From positions 1 to 12,982 of the forward strand of contig JBBQQK010000026.1 of assembly GCA_038216025.1 (NCBI GenBank): a stretch of 12,982 nt of DNA. Reading direction: 5' to 3'. Source of the stretch: JBBQQK01 sp038216025. Lineage in GTDB: Bacteria; Patescibacteriota; UBA1384; XYA2-FULL-43-10; 1-14-0-10-43-13. The position numbers were made by a program, and so were the translations under genes. Positions 10,386-12,982 of the stretch are shown one piece after another (the first letter of the stretch is position 1; each line of letters starts with the position of its first letter). The notes below the pieces were generated by a model. The model ran no database searches and had not been told where the DNA came from. It saw nothing but the letters and a program-made list of their open reading frames with translations.

Positions 10386-11024
10386 ATGAATAAAAAACGT
10401 GTCAAAATATTTAGTTTTACCTCTTTGCTTGCAGTATTATTGCTCAGCGCCTTTGTTTATTTTGCGGTTCCTCAGTATTTCGCGGACGAGATTTATCCTT
10501 TGAAATATACTGATTGGATTGTTAAATATTCAAAAAAATATAATGTCGATCCCGCCTTGGTTTGCGGGGTAATTTTGCAAGAAAGCCGATTCAACCCCAA
10601 TGCACGTTCAGGAGCAGGCGCACAAGGACTTATGCAATTTATGCCTAGCACAGCGGCCACTATGGCAAGAGAAACAGGCCGTTGGCCAAAATATGACATA
10701 TTCGACACCGAGACTTCAATTGAATTTGGTGCCGCACACTTAAGAGATCTTTTGAATGGTTACAACAACAATGTCGATTTGGCTTTATACGCGTATAATA
10801 CAGGAAATGCCTACCGTTTTGTAAATTCGCCTTCGCTTGTAGCCAAGTACCCTTATGTTAGAAAAATTAGAAACTATCAAACTGTCTATCAGACAATGTA
10901 TTCGAGAGAGTTGGGACTAGATCCAATCACTATAGAGCCTAAAAAACCAGATAAATATGAGATAAGGGGCTTCGTTTGGTCACAAATTTTTAATAATTTT
11001 GCTGGATATTTTGAAAAAAGTTGA
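10386..11024 (+). CDS. Lytic transglycosylase (SLT domain)
   Basis: A 212-residue murein lytic transglycosylase that cleaves the glycan strands of peptidoglycan outside the membrane. An N-terminal signal-anchor helix (about residues 9-30) is followed by the SLT domain: catalytic E66 in QESRFNP, GAQGLMQFMPSTA at 78-90, an EFGAAHLRDLL segment, and AYNTG at 136-140, where AYNAG is usual. An additional C-terminal region of about 60 residues is not assigned. I chose the ATG at 10386 because the earlier in-frame ATG at 10287 lies inside tRNA-Leu. GAGG sits only 2 nt before the ATG and would lie outside or at the very end of the predicted transcript, consistent with leaderless translation. Confidence 0.85.
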   Translation: MNKKRVKIFSFTSLLAVLLLSAFVYFAVPQYFADEIYPLKYTDWIVKYSKKYNVDPALVCGVILQESRFNPNARSGAGAQGLMQFMPSTAATMARETGRWPKYDIFDTETSIEFGAAHLRDLLNGYNNNVDLALYAYNTGNAYRFVNSPSLVAKYPYVRKIRNYQTVYQTMYSRELGLDPITIEPKKPDKYEIRGFVWSQIFNNFAGYFEKS

Positions 11025-11038
11025 TTTTGTCAGATTAT

Positions 11039-11050
11039 ATAACCGGTTAT
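11039..11050. promoter_or_regulatory. 12-bp palindrome upstream of alaS
   Basis: ATAACCGGTTAT is a perfect palindrome between the transglycosylase stop and the alaS Shine-Dalgarno. It overlaps the AT-rich region where a promoter could lie, so it might be an operator, but no factor can be named. Confidence 0.25.
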
Positions 11051-11068
11051 CCCGTAAGGAATTGAGCA

Positions 11069-12835
11069 ATGAATAGTGTTGAGCTAAGAACTAATTTTTT
11101 AGAATACTTCATGAGCAAAGGGCATCAAGTCGTCCCTTCCGCTTCATTAATTCCGGAGAATGATCCGACGGTATTGTTTACAACGGCTGGAATGCATCCT
11201 CTCGTGCCATATTTGCTGGGAGAAGCTCATCCGTCTGGGAAGCGATTGGCTAGTTCTCAAAAATGTATTAGAACTGATGATATTGATGAGGTTGGCGACA
11301 AAGTACACCATACTTTTTTTGAAATGCTGGGGAATTGGTCGCTTGGCGATTATTTTAAAAAAGAAGCAATTGAGTGGAGCTTCGAATTTTTAACTGATCC
11401 GACTTGGATGGGAATAGATAAAAATAAATTGGCAGTATCTGTATTTGCTGGAGACAATGATGCTCCTTTCGATCAGGAGGCATATGATAAATGGCTTGAG
11501 TTGGGTATCGATTCGCAAAGAATTGCAAAGTTGCCTAAAAAAAACAATTGGTGGGGTCCAGCAGGAGAGACCGGACCGTGCGGTCCCGACAGTGAAATGT
11601 TTTATTGGACCGGCAGCAATGACGCCCCGGCCAATTTTCAAGAAACTTGCGACGATTCAGCCTGGGTTGAGATTTGGAACGATGTTTTCATGCAATATAA
11701 TTCAACGGCTCATGGGGTTGAGGTGTTGGAGCAGAAGAATGTTGATACCGGTATGGGGCTAGAGCGGATGTTGGCAGTCATAAGCGGATCTGATGATAAT
11801 TACCGGACGGATCTGTTTTGGCCGATAGTCGAAAAAATTCAGGAATTGTCCGGAAAAAAGTACGAAGAGTCAGAAAAGTATTTTAGAATCGTAGCAGATC
11901 ACATAAAAGCTGCTGTTTTTGCTGTAGGCGATGGTGCAATACCATCGAATAAAAGCGCTGGTTATGTCGTCCGCAGGCTTGTTCGACGTGCGATTGTGAA
12001 GGGGCAGCAACTTGGTATAACAAAGAATTTTATGACTGAAATAGCAATAACTGTGTTTGACATTTATACAGACATTTATCCTTTTGACCAACAAAAAATT
12101 ATTGAGGAGTTGACTAAAGAAGAATCCAAGTTTAGAAATACTATTAATCGTGGTTTGCTTGAATTTGAAAAAATTAAGAATGAGATAAACGGAGAGAAAG
12201 CTTTCAATCTCTATCAAACTTTTGGCTTTCCTTGGGAGATGACAGCCGAGTTGGCTGAAGAACAAGGGATTATGGTAGATAAATCTGAATTTGAAAGAGC
12301 TTTCAAGGCTCATCAAGAATTGTCTCGATCTGCTTCGGCAGGTATGTTTAAGGGAGGGCTTGCGGATTCCGGAGAAATGGCAATCAAATATCACACAGCA
12401 ACACATCTATTGCATCAGGCGCTAAGACAAGTTTTGGGAGAACATGTTCAGCAAAAAGGTTCTAATATCAATTCTGATAGATTGCGTTTTGACTTTTCAC
12501 ACTCTGAGAAGATGTCGTCTGAGCAGATCCTCGAAGTGGAGAAGATCATAAATGAACAAATTGTTAAGGACCTGCCAGTTTTTATGGAAGAGATGTCGCC
12601 AAAAGAAGCAAAAAACTCAGGAGCTTTAGGTTTTTTTGAAAACAAATATGGAGATGTCGTCAAAGTTTATACCATTGGAAACCCCTCGACAATTTCAGGG
12701 TCTCGAGAATTTTTCTCTAAAGAAATTTGCGGCGGTCCCCATGTGGATAGAATAGGTACTCTGGGTCATTTTAAGATCAAAAAAGAAGAAGCTTCTTCTG
12801 CGGGTATACGTAGAATTAAAGCAGTGCTAGAATAG
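11069..12835 (+). CDS. alaS: Alanyl-tRNA synthetase, C-terminally reduced
   Basis: Attaches alanine to tRNA-Ala. The class II catalytic domain is clear from the N-terminus (LRTNFLEYFMSKGHQVVPS, LFTTAGMHPLVPYL, SSQKCIRTDDIDEVG, HHTFFEMLGNWSLGDYFKKE, WWGPAGETGPCGPDSE, MGLERM). The editing domain follows with HTATHLLHQAL (H442, H446) and CGGPHV (C554, H558), the four zinc-binding-type residues. The protein ends at 588 residues, just after GTLGHFKIKKEEASSAGIRRI. It therefore lacks the DHHA1 and C-Ala domains of the usual protein of about 870 residues. Such shortened AlaRS is, to my knowledge, common in Patescibacteria, so this is probably not a fresh truncation. The start is supported by AAGGA 8 nt upstream. 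Confidence 0.95.
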   Translation: MNSVELRTNFLEYFMSKGHQVVPSASLIPENDPTVLFTTAGMHPLVPYLLGEAHPSGKRLASSQKCIRTDDIDEVGDKVHHTFFEMLGNWSLGDYFKKEAIEWSFEFLTDPTWMGIDKNKLAVSVFAGDNDAPFDQEAYDKWLELGIDSQRIAKLPKKNNWWGPAGETGPCGPDSEMFYWTGSNDAPANFQETCDDSAWVEIWNDVFMQYNSTAHGVEVLEQKNVDTGMGLERMLAVISGSDDNYRTDLFWPIVEKIQELSGKKYEESEKYFRIVADHIKAAVFAVGDGAIPSNKSAGYVVRRLVRRAIVKGQQLGITKNFMTEIAITVFDIYTDIYPFDQQKIIEELTKEESKFRNTINRGLLEFEKIKNEINGEKAFNLYQTFGFPWEMTAELAEEQGIMVDKSEFERAFKAHQELSRSASAGMFKGGLADSGEMAIKYHTATHLLHQALRQVLGEHVQQKGSNINSDRLRFDFSHSEKMSSEQILEVEKIINEQIVKDLPVFMEEMSPKEAKNSGALGFFENKYGDVVKVYTIGNPSTISGSREFFSKEICGGPHVDRIGTLGHFKIKKEEASSAGIRRIKAVLE

Positions 12836-12866
12836 AAATATACCATTTAATACTTCCTTAATAATT

Positions 12867-12909
12867 CCCCGGGCGTCAGCCCGAGGGATGGATTGATTCC
12901 AGCATCCCT
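12867..12909. repeat. Overlapping hairpins downstream of alaS
   Basis: CGGGC-GTCA-GCCCG (extended by CCC/GGG around an A bulge) and AGGGATG...CATCCCT share the bases AGGG, so they are mutually exclusive folds. There is no T-run, so it is not a clear terminator; it may be a dispersed intergenic palindrome. The remaining bases to the window edge hold no gene I can support, apart from a small palindrome TACATATGTA. Confidence 0.4.
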
Positions 12910-12982
12910 TTGGCACATAATACAAAGTAGCCATGGAATGCAAAACAACAAGTCATTGTACATATGTATGCGATTACCACCT

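Noticed and set aside
11870..12406. 178-codon minus-strand frame inside alaS
   Set aside because: A shadow of a highly conserved synthetase gene; the translation is Cys/Ser/Phe-rich and has no ribosome site.

Overview
The window looks like part of a small, AT-rich genome of the Candidate Phyla Radiation (Patescibacteria). The signs are compact housekeeping genes with patescibacterial features: an alanyl-tRNA synthetase that ends after its editing domain, a four-domain ribosomal protein S1 with a charged tail, secG followed directly by an orphan membrane-anchored solute-binding protein, and many scattered single tRNA genes with encoded CCA. TGA is used as a stop (DHH and transglycosylase genes), so recoded UGA-Gly lineages are excluded. 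The class cannot be fixed from this sequence alone.

Layout. Positions 1-220 are wreckage of two unrelated transposases on the minus strand: a GC-rich IS3-type fragment joined to the AT-rich start of an integrase-like transposase. tRNA-Gln and its terminator follow (346-454). From about 455 to 4010 lies an accessory island: a GC-richer radical SAM/SPASM maturase gene with its own promoter; a 38-residue Cys-rich peptide gene that overlaps the maturase 3' end out of frame; two strong hairpins; a small HEIVH (putative zinc peptidase) gene; and a complete 1.38-kb IS1202/ISNCY-type insertion sequence with doubled end motifs. The core genome resumes at 4051 with tRNA-Phe, tRNA-Cys, tRNA-Gly, secG, the solute-binding protein and tRNA-Leu(CAG). 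The stretch 6270-7070 is mostly non-coding: a MITE-like hairpin element, a terminator, tRNA-Val, tRNA-Leu(GAG) and two copies of a 75-nt structured repeat. From 7072 a tight operon carries a small membrane protein, ribosomal protein S1, a metal-ligand-less metallo-beta-lactamase-fold protein, a DHH-family phosphoesterase and tRNA-Leu(TAA), ending in a terminator. A lytic transglycosylase with a probably leaderless promoter and alaS complete the window.

Two items stand out. First, the radical SAM/SPASM enzyme plus the overlapping small gene ending in CKCKCGVSG looks like a minimal two-gene RiPP (ribosomally made, post-translationally modified peptide) system. I cannot assign it to a named family. 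Second, a 75-nt repeat occurs beside tRNA-Val and tRNA-Leu. Its two good copies differ at only five positions, and every difference keeps or improves base-pairing in a predicted multi-stem RNA. Beside tRNA-Val it sits between two 26-bp copies of the tRNA 3' end. Diverged relatives of its 5' half lie after tRNA-Gln and beside the IS, which suggests a dispersed element family I do not recognise.
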